Shown: in pieces, positions 1 through 6,204 of the stretch | Numbering within the stretch: the first letter of the stretch is position 1 | Layout of the letters: every line of letters starts with the position of its first letter | NCBI GenBank assembly: GCA_029287335.1 | Contig: JARFRI010000220.1 | Span: forward strand, 1-6,587 | Length of the DNA: 6,587 nucleotides | DNA from: Phycisphaera sp. | Lineage (GTDB): Bacteria; Planctomycetota; Phycisphaerae; Phycisphaerales; Phycisphaeraceae | Direction: 5' to 3' | Translations under genes and position numbers: made by a program | The notes under the pieces: model-generated | What the model was told of the DNA's origin: nothing | Seen by the model: only the letters and a program-made list of their open reading frames with translations | Databases searched by the model: none

Positions 1-35
1 CCAATGTCAAGGCATTCCTGATCGGTCATTGGTCA

Positions 36-174
36 TTTAGAACGTGTACGAGAAGTTGTCTTGCGGGGAGGGTGAGGCTCCTGCCGAACCGCAAACCATC
101 TGTCACACGCGGCTCGGCAGGAGCCTCGCCCTCCCAAAAGTCTGATTGAAATGACTTCTCGTACAGATTCTTAG
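36..174. repeat. MITE/REP-like palindromic element
   Basis: Imperfect 21-nt terminal inverted repeats lie at 36-56 and 154-174, sharing an exact 12-nt core (tgtacgagaagt and its complement). They enclose a second, GC-rich inverted repeat (66-90 with 111-135). An 11-bp direct repeat, cattggtcatt, occurs just outside on both sides (27-37 and 182-192) and could be a target duplication, although the left copy overlaps the first two bases of the arm. A further outer inverted repeat (1-8, ccaatgtc, with 180-187, gacattgg) suggests the structure may extend past the left window edge. There is no credible ORF inside. The symmetry is read directly from the sequence; mobility is inferred. It could instead be a non-mobile terminator-like palindrome. 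Confidence 0.6.
66..135. repeat. GC-rich inner palindrome, REP-like
   Basis: The arms 66-90 and 111-135 are 25 nt each with two mismatches, separated by a 20-nt loop. The core reads gaggctcctgccga. From memory, very similar 'gctcggcaggagcctcgccctccc'-type palindromes are scattered between genes of many planctomycetes, which would make this a REP-like family, perhaps spread by a REP-associated transposase. That relation is recollection, not something tested here. As RNA it would fold into a very stable hairpin on either strand, but no T-run follows it, so it is not an ordinary intrinsic terminator. Confidence 0.6.
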
Positions 175-253
175 GCTTGGACATTGGTCATTACCAGCGT
201 CTGTCTGAAGTGGCGTGGAATCAAAACTCGATCGGGTGTCGCAGGCGAAACGG

Positions 254-259
254 TATCAT
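254..259 (+). promoter_or_regulatory. possible -10 element of rnpB
   Basis: TATCAT lies seven bases before the predicted 5' end of RNase P RNA (266), the distance expected for a sigma70-type -10 box. The bases 17 nt further upstream do not resemble TTGACA, so the assignment rests on position and the -10 match only. Confidence 0.3.
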
Positions 260-265
260 GTGAGT

Positions 266-757
266 TGTGGCGTGGACGAGATGGCCGCGGGGTTGGGCTT
301 GCCCAATCACGAGGAAAGTCCGAGCACGACAGGACACGGTGGTGGGTAACGCCCACCGCTTCGGCTGGCGACGGCCGAAGTAGGGACAGTGCCACAGAAA
401 TAAACCGCCGGGGGAGGCGTGTGGCTTGAGTGATGAGGCTTGAGGGCTCCAACAAATGCGTTGGCTGCGGACTCAAGCCCCAAGCCTCAAGACTCACGCC
501 TCCCCCGGTAAGGGTGAAAAGGTGTGGTAAGAGCACACCGGGTCGTTGGTGACAACGATCGCTAGGCAAACCCCACCGCGTGCAAGCCCAAGCAGTCCCC
601 CCGGAAGTGGCAACGCCGCTTTCGATGCACTGGTCCGGTGTGATGGGGACGGGTAGGGTGCTAGAGCCCGTCGGCAACGGCGGGCGTAGAGAAATGGCCA
701 TCCCGCGTCGGCGCACGTCAACGCGGAACAGAACTCGGCTTACGCATCCACGCCACA
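266..757 (+). ncRNA. rnpB: RNase P RNA (bacterial class A), rnpB
   Basis: This is the catalytic RNA of ribonuclease P, which removes 5' leaders from pre-tRNAs together with the RnpA protein. Conserved blocks appear in the right order: GAGGAAAGTCCGAG at 311-324, ACAGTGCCACAGAAA at 386-400, GGTAAGGGTGAAAA at 507-520, GGTAAGAGC at 526-534, GGCAAACCCCACC at 565-577, GGGTAGGGTGCTAGAGCC at 651-668, TAGAGAAATGGCC at 687-699 and ACAGAACTCGGCTTA at 728-742. The ends come from helix P1, an 11-bp pairing of 266-276 with 747-757. The CCGAG/CTCGG pairing (320-324 with 734-738) replaces CCGGG/CCCGG of the E. coli RNA, a compensatory change that argues for a working molecule. A GGU at 652-654 fits the L15 contact with the tRNA CCA end. 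At about 492 nt it is longer than the 377-nt E. coli RNA, largely because of an extended P12 (408-508). Confidence 0.96.
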
Positions 758-759
758 CT

Positions 760-791
760 AAAAAACCCTCGACAAGCGTCGAGGGTTTTTT
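760..791. terminator. bidirectional intrinsic terminator
   Basis: A perfect 8-bp stem (ccctcgac 766-773, gtcgaggg 778-785) with an AAGC loop is flanked by six A on the left and six T on the right, so the inverted repeat is perfect over 14 nt per arm. It gives a U-tract whichever strand is transcribed. It sits two bases after rnpB and about 55 bases past the stop of the minus-strand PEP-CTERM remnant, so it can serve both converging units. Confidence 0.93.
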
Positions 792-845
792 GATGGGTTG
801 TGTTGTGCCGCGCTCGGCTTTGCCGCGTCGGGCCTTCGGCGATGC

Positions 846-1073
846 TCAGGCACTACGGCGTCGGCCGGCGACGAGCAGGCTACCCAGGCCGAGCAGAGCC
901 AGCGAGCCGGGCTTGGGGACGACGATGCTAAGGTCGCCGTTGGACTGATCAAACGAGTAGCTCGCCTCTGCGTTGACGTCGGTCTTGGCCGTCGAGCGGG
1001 GAGCGATCAGCACAAGCCGTGCAGGATCATGCCGAGACAGTCGCGCGAAGGAGTTGGAATATGTTGGCCAGCG
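846..1073 (-). pseudogene. 3' remnant of a PEP-CTERM protein gene
   Basis: The open frame, read on the minus strand, has 75 codons between an in-frame TAA (1074-1076) and the TGA at 846-848. It has no ATG, and its only internal GTG lies partway through. The last residues have the layout of an exosortase-processed PEP-CTERM sorting signal: VPKPGSLALLGLGSLLVAG followed by RRRSA, that is a Pro-x-Pro-Gly motif, a hydrophobic helix and an Arg cluster at the C-terminus. The preceding SYSFDQSNGDLSIV resembles the last beta strands of such secreted proteins. The motif reads PKP rather than PEP, which one G-to-A change (GAG to AAG) would explain. No signal peptide or start is visible upstream in this frame, where a second stop occurs at 1098-1100. 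The simplest reading is a truncated, decaying gene. A functional gene with a frameshift upstream cannot be excluded. Confidence 0.65.
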
Positions 1074-1350
1074 TTAGCCAGCTTGGCAGGGTGCTCATCA
1101 GCGCGCGCGGATGCTTGGGTCGGAGTTTCTATGAGACGAGATCGCATGGATGAACGACACGAGCAACGGCCCATTGAAATAGCCGAGGGCGAGCGCACCA
1201 CTTGTGCGCGAGGGGGTTTGGGGCAGGGAGAGAGACGATGATTGTGAGTTGTGTGTGAGGATTTCGTTAGATCGTCGATTAGGGGCGATGAGAGGGGGGG
1301 CGCTTGCGGGGTGTTTCCAGCTTTGATCCAACTCGTTCAGGCGAGCGCAT
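1074..1350. other. intergenic stretch with no convincing gene
   Basis: This stretch lies between the PEP-CTERM remnant and the next terminator. Short open frames exist on both strands, but none has a recognisable domain, signal peptide or ribosome binding site. The minus strand is pyrimidine-rich around 1205-1330. It may be the eroded 5' part of the PEP-CTERM gene, but no homology can be read by eye. Confidence 0.4.
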
Positions 1351-1380
1351 AAAAAAAGCCTTGCAGTATGTGCAAGGCTT
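1351..1380 (-). terminator. intrinsic terminator of the HEAT-protein unit
   Basis: Read on the minus strand, a perfect 10-bp stem (aagccttgca / tgcaaggctt) with a 5-nt loop runs into a T-tract (1351-1357 are all A on the + strand). It lies 26 bases past the stop of the 97-aa gene and ends the two-gene minus-strand unit. The right side on the + strand has only two T, so it works in one direction. Confidence 0.93.
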
Positions 1381-1406
1381 GGAGCGGTTTAGGTTTGTCT
1401 GGGGTC

Positions 1407-1700
1407 TCAGTTGAGATTGGGGACGTTTTTCAGCACCCGTTCCCATTGATACTGGTCGTTGTCGCCGACCCATAGCATCCAGGTGTCACCGCTTTGGGTG
1501 TCCAGGAGGATGGTGACATCGCTGTGGTAGTTGCTGACGGCGTCTGCGTCGGTGTAGGAATACTCGCTGTGGACGATGACCCACCGCTGGTCAGCGGGAT
1601 TGGGCGGGGCCTGTGCGGTGGCCTGGTTGGATGAGCGTGTGCTGAAGAAAACGACAGCACAGGCGATGAGCAGCAGTGAGACGACCCATTTGTGATCCAT
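1407..1700 (-). CDS. small exported or membrane-anchored protein, 97 aa, unknown function
   Basis: The function is not recognised. A short N-terminus with one Lys (MDHK) precedes a hydrophobic stretch at residues 5-20. A polar linker follows (to about residue 38, with ATAQA as a possible signal-peptidase site), then a compact region rich in beta-forming and aromatic residues (39-90: RWVIVHSEYSY, then DVTILLDTQSGDTWML and YQWERV). L-I-A-C at 11-14 resembles a lipobox, but the hydrophobic run continues past the Cys, so a membrane anchor or ordinary signal peptide fits better. The strand-turn pattern 'LLDTQSGDTWML' is typical of small beta domains. The start at 1698-1700 is supported by AGGGGA seven bases upstream. 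The gene lies 35 bp downstream of the HEAT-repeat gene on the same strand and shares its terminator, so the two are probably co-transcribed. The C-terminal region presumably sits in the periplasm. Confidence 0.85.
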   Translation of the reverse strand: MDHKWVVSLLLIACAVVFFSTRSSNQATAQAPPNPADQRWVIVHSEYSYTDADAVSNYHSDVTILLDTQSGDTWMLWVGDNDQYQWERVLKNVPNLN

Positions 1701-1735
1701 CGGGCTTCCCCTTAACTGGCAGGCTTTTGGCTGAA

Positions 1736-3889
1736 TCAGTTACCCAGGATAAAGCCGGTGGTGTCCGAGGTCGGGCGAGCGGTGAGGGCACCGAGGGCAC
1801 GAGCTGCAGAGAGGGCGGTTTCGCCGGCACTGGACTTGACCAGGGCGATGAGGCCGTCGGTCGCTTCGCGGTCGATCTTGTTGCCGTAGGACTTGGCGGA
1901 CTCGGCTAGGGCGTTGAGCATGGCGATCTGGACGTCGCCGACGCGGCTTAGGCCCGCAGCGGCCAGGCCCTGCTGAGCAGCGTTTGACTCGATTTGTGCC
2001 AGGACAGCTGCGGCACCGGTGGCAACCGCGGAGCGGTCGTCGTCGAGGGCCTGGATGAGGATCGGTTCGACGTCTGAGGCGCTGTAGATCGACTCGTGGC
2101 CGGCGATCGTGTCCAGCAGCGCGAGGGCTGCGGTGGCGTAGGCCTCGGCTTCGTCTTCGGTGATGGGCTCGCCGCCATAGGTCGCGATGGTTTCGTTGGC
2201 GAGCTTTTCGAGGCGGGTGAGTTCGTCGTCGCCCTCAGCCAGCGGGGCTGCGGTTTGAACGCCGGGGTAGTTGATGTTGATCGCGGAAGCGACGCCGGTG
2301 TCCACCAGGGCGAGGATCGGTGCGATGCTGAGGGTGCCGTCGGTCTTGGCGGCGGCGTACGTGGCCTCAAAGCCCGCAAAGTCGCCGGTGTACACGATCA
2401 GGTCGATGCCGGGCATCGCGGCCGAGGCCTTGGTTGCGGCCCGATCGAGGTTGATATCGCCAACGGAGGCGAAGTCAACGTTTTCCATCGCGGCGTTGAG
2501 TGTGTCGGCACCGCTGGGAGCGACGACCATGGCGTTGAGCGTGTCGGACTGACGCACGGCTTGGCCGAGCACGGGCACGACGCTGCTTGAGCCGGAGTAG
2601 GCCTGGGCCGGCGCGGCGCTGGCAAGGGTGAGTGCGGCGGTGTAGCGGACGCGGCGGTCGGAGAAGAACAGCGCGTCGAGCACGGGGGCTTTCGCGTCGT
2701 CTACGCCCAGCAGGACGTTGTTGCCGACGGTCTTGGCCATGGCTTCGATGCCATCCAGCGCCAGGGCCGGGTCGTTGTCACCCAGGCCACGCTCGAGGAC
2801 GGCTTTCTGCTGCGGGGCGCCGGAGATCAGCAGGTAGAAGGTCGCGGGGTTAGGCAGCTGGTAACCCGGGTCTGCCTCACCGGCCATGCGGTTTTCACGC
2901 CGCAGGTTGGAGGTCAGGTGAAGGGTGACGGCGGATTCCATTTCCGGATCGATCGCCAGAGCGGAGGTCGCGTTTTGCATGGCCAAGGAGTCGGCGTAGA
3001 CGCGCTGGGCGACGGCAACGGGGATGAGCCCGCCATCGGTGCGGTAGTTCCAGACGATGCCGGTTTCGTTGGCCAGGTCCATGCCCAGCAGTTCGCCGTT
3101 CTCGGTGCCGACGTTGTACTTGGCTTGGCCGATCTTGACGAAGAGCTCTGCGGCGGTGCCGGTCGCGTCGATGCCGGAGCTATCGGCGATCTGGCTGAAG
3201 GCAGCGAGGCAGGCTGCCTTGACGCTTGAGCCGACGTCGCTGGAGGTGATGAGCTTGAGGTAGGGCAGGGCTTCGGGGTAGCCGATGTCGCCGAGGACGC
3301 GGGCGACGTACTCTTGGGTCACCGGGTCGAGGTTGGGCAGGGCGACGGAGAGGGGGTAGGTCAGCTCGCTACCGACTTCGATCATGGCGTTGATCGCGCG
3401 GGCGTGCAGGCGTTTCTGCGAGGCGTCTTGGAGGACTTCCAGGAAGTAGGGCGCGGCGAACTGGCCGGTGGCCTTGAGGCGTAAGATCGCGTTGTATTCT
3501 TGTTCCGTGCCGCCTTCGTTGCCGGCGAGTGCTTGGATGTCGGCCCGGATCTGCTCGGGGTCGCGTGATCGTTCGATCAGCGCGGCCTGGTACTTGTCTT
3601 CGATGGCCTTCCAGGTGCCTTCGAGTGATTCGGGGATGCCGAGCTTGCCCACTTCGCTGAGCGGGTAGAAGCGGTTCTTCTCGATGGCATCAAGGAAGGC
3701 GGGGTTTTCGAGTTCGAGGAGTTGTTCGCCGAAGGGCTTGGCCTGTTCAGGTCGAGCTACGTTCACAAAGTGAGCGAACATCTGCCAGTTTTTGGCGTTG
3801 ACGTCGTCCTGTGCGTGGACGGCGGGGCTAGCCAGGCAGAGCGAAAGGGCCAGTGAAGGGGCCAGCAGTGAACGCAGCGACAGTTTCAT
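1736..3889 (-). CDS. secreted HEAT-repeat-type protein, 717 aa
   Basis: The specific function is unknown; this is probably a periplasmic protein-interaction scaffold. A signal peptide is clear: MKLSLR, a hydrophobic core to about residue 23, and an AHA|Q cleavage site at 26/27. The mature protein is Ala/Leu-rich and mostly helical. Paired-helix, HEAT/PBS-lyase-like repeats are best seen at about 130-235 (motifs such as HARAINAMIEVG and EYVARVLGDIGYPEALPYL), again at 360-430 (DPALALDGIEAMAK, RRVRYTAALTLAS) and at 585-705 (RSAVATGAAAVLAQIES, ALSAARALGALT). Between the last two blocks, residues about 448-545 have an alternating strand/helix pattern resembling a degenerate response-regulator receiver fold. 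The start at 3887-3889 is supported by GGAG seven bases upstream. It is the first gene of a minus-strand unit driven from 3932-3960 and followed by the 97-aa gene. No catalytic motif is seen. Confidence 0.92.
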   Translation of the reverse strand: MKLSLRSLLAPSLALSLCLASPAVHAQDDVNAKNWQMFAHFVNVARPEQAKPFGEQLLELENPAFLDAIEKNRFYPLSEVGKLGIPESLEGTWKAIEDKYQAALIERSRDPEQIRADIQALAGNEGGTEQEYNAILRLKATGQFAAPYFLEVLQDASQKRLHARAINAMIEVGSELTYPLSVALPNLDPVTQEYVARVLGDIGYPEALPYLKLITSSDVGSSVKAACLAAFSQIADSSGIDATGTAAELFVKIGQAKYNVGTENGELLGMDLANETGIVWNYRTDGGLIPVAVAQRVYADSLAMQNATSALAIDPEMESAVTLHLTSNLRRENRMAGEADPGYQLPNPATFYLLISGAPQQKAVLERGLGDNDPALALDGIEAMAKTVGNNVLLGVDDAKAPVLDALFFSDRRVRYTAALTLASAAPAQAYSGSSSVVPVLGQAVRQSDTLNAMVVAPSGADTLNAAMENVDFASVGDINLDRAATKASAAMPGIDLIVYTGDFAGFEATYAAAKTDGTLSIAPILALVDTGVASAININYPGVQTAAPLAEGDDELTRLEKLANETIATYGGEPITEDEAEAYATAALALLDTIAGHESIYSASDVEPILIQALDDDRSAVATGAAAVLAQIESNAAQQGLAAAGLSRVGDVQIAMLNALAESAKSYGNKIDREATDGLIALVKSSAGETALSAARALGALTARPTSDTTGFILGN

Positions 3890-3931
3890 AAGGCAACTCC
3901 AGCGGAGGCGAACGGGGTTTCTAGACGGTGC

Positions 3932-3960
3932 AATCTACTTTGACAGGCCCCTTGCGTCAA
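3932..3960 (-). promoter_or_regulatory. sigma70-like promoter of the HEAT-protein gene
   Basis: Read on the minus strand, TTGACG (3955-3960) is followed by exactly 17 bases and then TAGATT (3932-3937), matching 5 of 6 and 4 of 6 consensus positions. It lies about 43 bases upstream of the start codon, leaving room for a short leader with the GGAG ribosome binding site. An inverted repeat, ttgac-N11-gtcaa (3940-3960), overlaps the spacer and -35 box and could be an operator. Confidence 0.6.
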
Positions 3961-4158
3961 GGATTGTAAGCCGGTTCCTCGGCATGTTTTAGCGCCCGCT
4001 GGGCTGGATCAGGTGACTAAGCCGGGCCAAGGGGCGTCGATTCGGTGCGGCATCGGGGTTTGTCGGCGGATTCTTTGCCCATGATGCGCGCAAAACCCTT
4101 AAACTCAAATCATCTGATTGATCCCATGATCCCCGCCTAGCGGCCGTGACCCCAGCCC

Positions 4159-5703
4159 ATGTTTACGTTCCTTGTTTTTGATGGTGATCGACCCGCCAAG
4201 GCTTGGCCGGTCCGCAATGCCTACCTCGTCGGGGCGGACGGCAACGCGATCCGCTCGGACATCCGTGTCGAAAAGGGCTGTATCCTGATCGAGAAGCGGG
4301 AGACCGGGGCCGCCGGGTTCGCCCTCCAGCACCAGGCCGGCGACATCGGCGAGCTGACCGTGCAGACCTGTCTGCTCCCGGAAACAGATGTCCCTTATAT
4401 CCTCAACCTCGAGTTGGCTCGGCATCGGCTGATGCTGCTGTACACCAAGCTCGAAGAGTGGGGCATGTTCGAACTGGCGGATGACCACCCGGTGACCCGC
4501 CGGGCGAGCGTTGCGCGGGACCTCTTTATCAAAGCGCTTTGCTTGCAGCATGATGAGCCGGCCGAGGCCGCGCGCATCGGCCAGCAAGCCCTCATCGCCG
4601 CGGTCGATGGCAGCGAAGAACTCGCGCTGGCGCACTCCGAGCTGCTGCTGAATAAGCGTAAGTCTGCTGGTGCCTTGCCCAAGGCCCCGATCGGATGCGG
4701 CATCACGATTGAGCACAACGACGATCGGCTGAAGACCGGCTTGCGCAACCACTTCGACTTTGTACAGCTGCCCGTGCCTTGGAAGACTGTCGCGCCGGAA
4801 GAGAACGGCTACGCGTGGGAACGGATGGACGACTGGGCGCAGTGGGCCGGCCGATCGCGGATGCCCGTGATTGCCGGGCCGGTCGTGTCGTTTGAGCCGA
4901 CGTGCCTGCCCGACTGGCTGTATATCTGGGAGCACGATTACGACACGGTCCGCGATCTGATCTACGAGCAGGTCGAGCGCGTCGTGAGCCGATACAAAAA
5001 CGTTGTGCAGATGTGGAACATCGTGTCGGGCCTGCACGTGAACAGCCACTTCACGTTCACTTTTGAACAGCTCATGGACCTGACGCGGATGTGTACGATG
5101 CTGGTGAAGAAGATCCAGCCGGGCGCGAAGGTGATGATTGAGTTGCGTGACTTGTTTGGCGAGTACTACGCGAACAACCCGCGGTCGATCCCGCCGATGA
5201 TGTACGCCGACCTGGTCGTGCAGTCGGCGATTGGTTTCGACGCGTTTGGCCTGCGTTTGCAGATGGGCCAGGCGGTGCAGGGCCAGCACGCGCGCGACCT
5301 GATGCAGATTAGTGCGTTGCTGGATCAGTTTTCGCACACGGGTAAGCCGTTATATCTGACGGTATCGACGCCGAGCCAGATGGTGACGGAGATGATGATC
5401 GCCAAGCCGGATTCCGATGAGCCGGTGGATGACAAAAGTGGTTACTGGCGTCGGCCGTGGTCCGAGTCGGTGCAGAGCCGTTGGCTGGAAGCGGTCTTCC
5501 AGATCGCGATCAGCAAGCCCTTCGTCGAGGCGATCGCCTGGCAGGACCTGATCGACTACCCCAATATCGAGCTGCCGTTGTCGGGGCTGCTCGATGAAGA
5601 AATTCGTCTGAAGTCGTCTTTCCGCCGATTGGTCGGCTTCCGACAAAGCCTGCATAACATCGGCAAGGACAACGCGTCTACCGATCTGGGTGCAGGACTG
5701 TAA
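4159..5703 (+). CDS. GH10-like (beta/alpha)8 protein lacking catalytic glutamates, 514 aa
   Basis: Residues about 180-500 align by eye with glycoside hydrolase family 10 (endo-1,4-beta-xylanases). HFDFVQLPVPWKTVAPEENG matches the N-terminal barrel block, LPDWL at 250-254 the conserved PDWL, and RYKNVVQMWNIVSG (278-291) the RYKGxVxxWDVVNE strand. PLYLTVSTPS (397-406) matches the ITELD strand, and AIAWQDLID the GxxxWGxxD block. The acid/base Glu of WDVVNE is Gly291 and the nucleophile Glu of ITELD is Val402. The GHxxxWHxQ segment (about 240-249) has no His or Trp. Xylanase activity is therefore unlikely, and a carbohydrate-binding or structural role is inferred. The N-terminal 170 residues form an unrecognised domain with beta-rich then helical character. 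There is no signal peptide, so the protein should be cytosolic, unusual for GH10. ATG 4159 is the first start after an in-frame TAG (4138-4140). No Shine-Dalgarno is seen. Confidence 0.88.
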   Translation: MFTFLVFDGDRPAKAWPVRNAYLVGADGNAIRSDIRVEKGCILIEKRETGAAGFALQHQAGDIGELTVQTCLLPETDVPYILNLELARHRLMLLYTKLEEWGMFELADDHPVTRRASVARDLFIKALCLQHDEPAEAARIGQQALIAAVDGSEELALAHSELLLNKRKSAGALPKAPIGCGITIEHNDDRLKTGLRNHFDFVQLPVPWKTVAPEENGYAWERMDDWAQWAGRSRMPVIAGPVVSFEPTCLPDWLYIWEHDYDTVRDLIYEQVERVVSRYKNVVQMWNIVSGLHVNSHFTFTFEQLMDLTRMCTMLVKKIQPGAKVMIELRDLFGEYYANNPRSIPPMMYADLVVQSAIGFDAFGLRLQMGQAVQGQHARDLMQISALLDQFSHTGKPLYLTVSTPSQMVTEMMIAKPDSDEPVDDKSGYWRRPWSESVQSRWLEAVFQIAISKPFVEAIAWQDLIDYPNIELPLSGLLDEEIRLKSSFRRLVGFRQSLHNIGKDNASTDLGAGL

Positions 5704-6061
5704 GCGTGTTCCAGATCAATCTGATTTAGAGGCATATCCGTTGGATGATCGTCGTCTGCCCATCGCGTTGCTTGTGATCGCTGGTGTGATGCTGTTGATT
5801 TGCTTTATGGTCATGGGCGACCGCCCCGTGAAGCAAGCGGACCTGGCCGCGACCCAGCCGGTCACGTATCGCATTGATGTGAACCGAGCCGACCGCGACA
5901 CGCTCACGCTGCTTCCGGGCATCGCGCAGGGCAAGGCACAGCGAGTCATCGACACCCGTCAATCCCATGGCCCATTCCATCAAACCCGTGATCTCCTTCA
6001 AGTGCCCATGATCGGCGAGAAGACCGCCGCCGCACTGGACCCGTGGGTGCGATTTGAATAG
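5690..6061 (+). CDS. ComEA-type helix-hairpin-helix protein, membrane-anchored
   Basis: Residues about 61-123 form a tandem helix-hairpin-helix DNA-binding domain of the ComEA type. They include YRIDVNRAD, then LPGIAQGKAQRVIDTR (75-90), GPF, DLLQVPMIGEKTAAAL (101-116) and a closing WVRFE. A transmembrane segment at about 24-42 would place the domain outside the cytoplasm. ComEA binds incoming DNA during natural transformation, but many short HhH proteins of this build are uncharacterised, so the competence role is only possible. The longest start is a GTG at 5690 that overlaps the GH10-like gene by 14 bp and lacks an obvious ribosome binding site. A TTG at 5741, eight bases after AGAGG, would give a 106-aa protein beginning DDRRLPIALL and is a strong alternative. 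Either way the two genes are tightly coupled on one transcript. Confidence 0.88.
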   Translation: MQDCKRVPDQSDLEAYPLDDRRLPIALLVIAGVMLLICFMVMGDRPVKQADLAATQPVTYRIDVNRADRDTLTLLPGIAQGKAQRVIDTRQSHGPFHQTRDLLQVPMIGEKTAAALDPWVRFE

Positions 6062-6087
6062 TCCGGCTTGTGAGCCGACTTTAAATC

Positions 6088-6115
6088 GCGGTTCTTTCCG
6101 TTAAAAGCCGCTTTT
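6088..6115 (+). terminator. probable intrinsic terminator after the ComEA-like gene
   Basis: GCGGTT (6088-6093) pairs with AGCCGC (6106-6111), including one G-U pair; TTT/AAA pairs extend the stem inward, and TTTT follows. It starts 26 bases past the stop. A weaker bulged hairpin (6061-6079, followed by TTT) lies between them. Confidence 0.55.
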
Positions 6116-6180
6116 GTCGACTTTGCCAACAATATCTGCCCCTTTCGGAATATTTTTTCAAGGGTCTTAGGAAGTTAAGC

Positions 6181-6202
6181 GGCCAGTAAACTACTGCTGG
6201 CC
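6181..6202 (+). repeat. hairpin just upstream of the transposase start
   Basis: GGCCAG (6181-6186) and CTGGCC (6197-6202) form an inverted repeat that ends two bases before the transposase ATG. No Shine-Dalgarno lies between it and the ATG, so in mRNA the hairpin would occupy the ribosome landing site. It may limit translation or be part of the IS end. Confidence 0.5.
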
Positions 6203-6204
6203 CT

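Noticed and set aside
27..37. Tandem GGTCATT copies (24-37) as the start of a CRISPR or satellite array
   Set aside because: There are only two 7-bp units with no spacers; they are better explained as part of the direct repeat flanking the palindromic element.
171..758. 195-codon minus-strand open frame, and + strand frames at 184-429 and 580-948
   Set aside because: They lie across or beside rnpB. Their sequences are low-complexity, Arg/Pro/Ser-rich products of GC-rich DNA with no domain, and the conserved RNA blocks explain the sequence.
1098..1331. 77-codon minus-strand frame in the same phase as the PEP-CTERM remnant
   Set aside because: It could have been the 5' part of that gene, but it has no signal peptide or ribosome binding site, its composition is unlike a secreted protein, and two stops separate it from the tail.
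2096..2590. 164-codon + strand frame inside the HEAT-protein gene
   Set aside because: It is a Gly/Val/Asp-rich shadow of the Ala-rich minus-strand gene, which has a signal peptide, ribosome binding site and promoter.
4105..5337. 410-codon minus-strand open frame antisense to the GH10-like gene
   Set aside because: It is His/Arg/Gln/Val-rich with no recognisable motif. It is a typical mirror frame of a GC-rich codon-biased gene, and the + strand frame has clear family motifs.
6061..6079. Hairpin just after the ComEA-like stop as the main terminator
   Set aside because: The stem has a bulge and is followed by only three T before TAAAT; the hairpin at 6088-6115 with TTTT is the better candidate.
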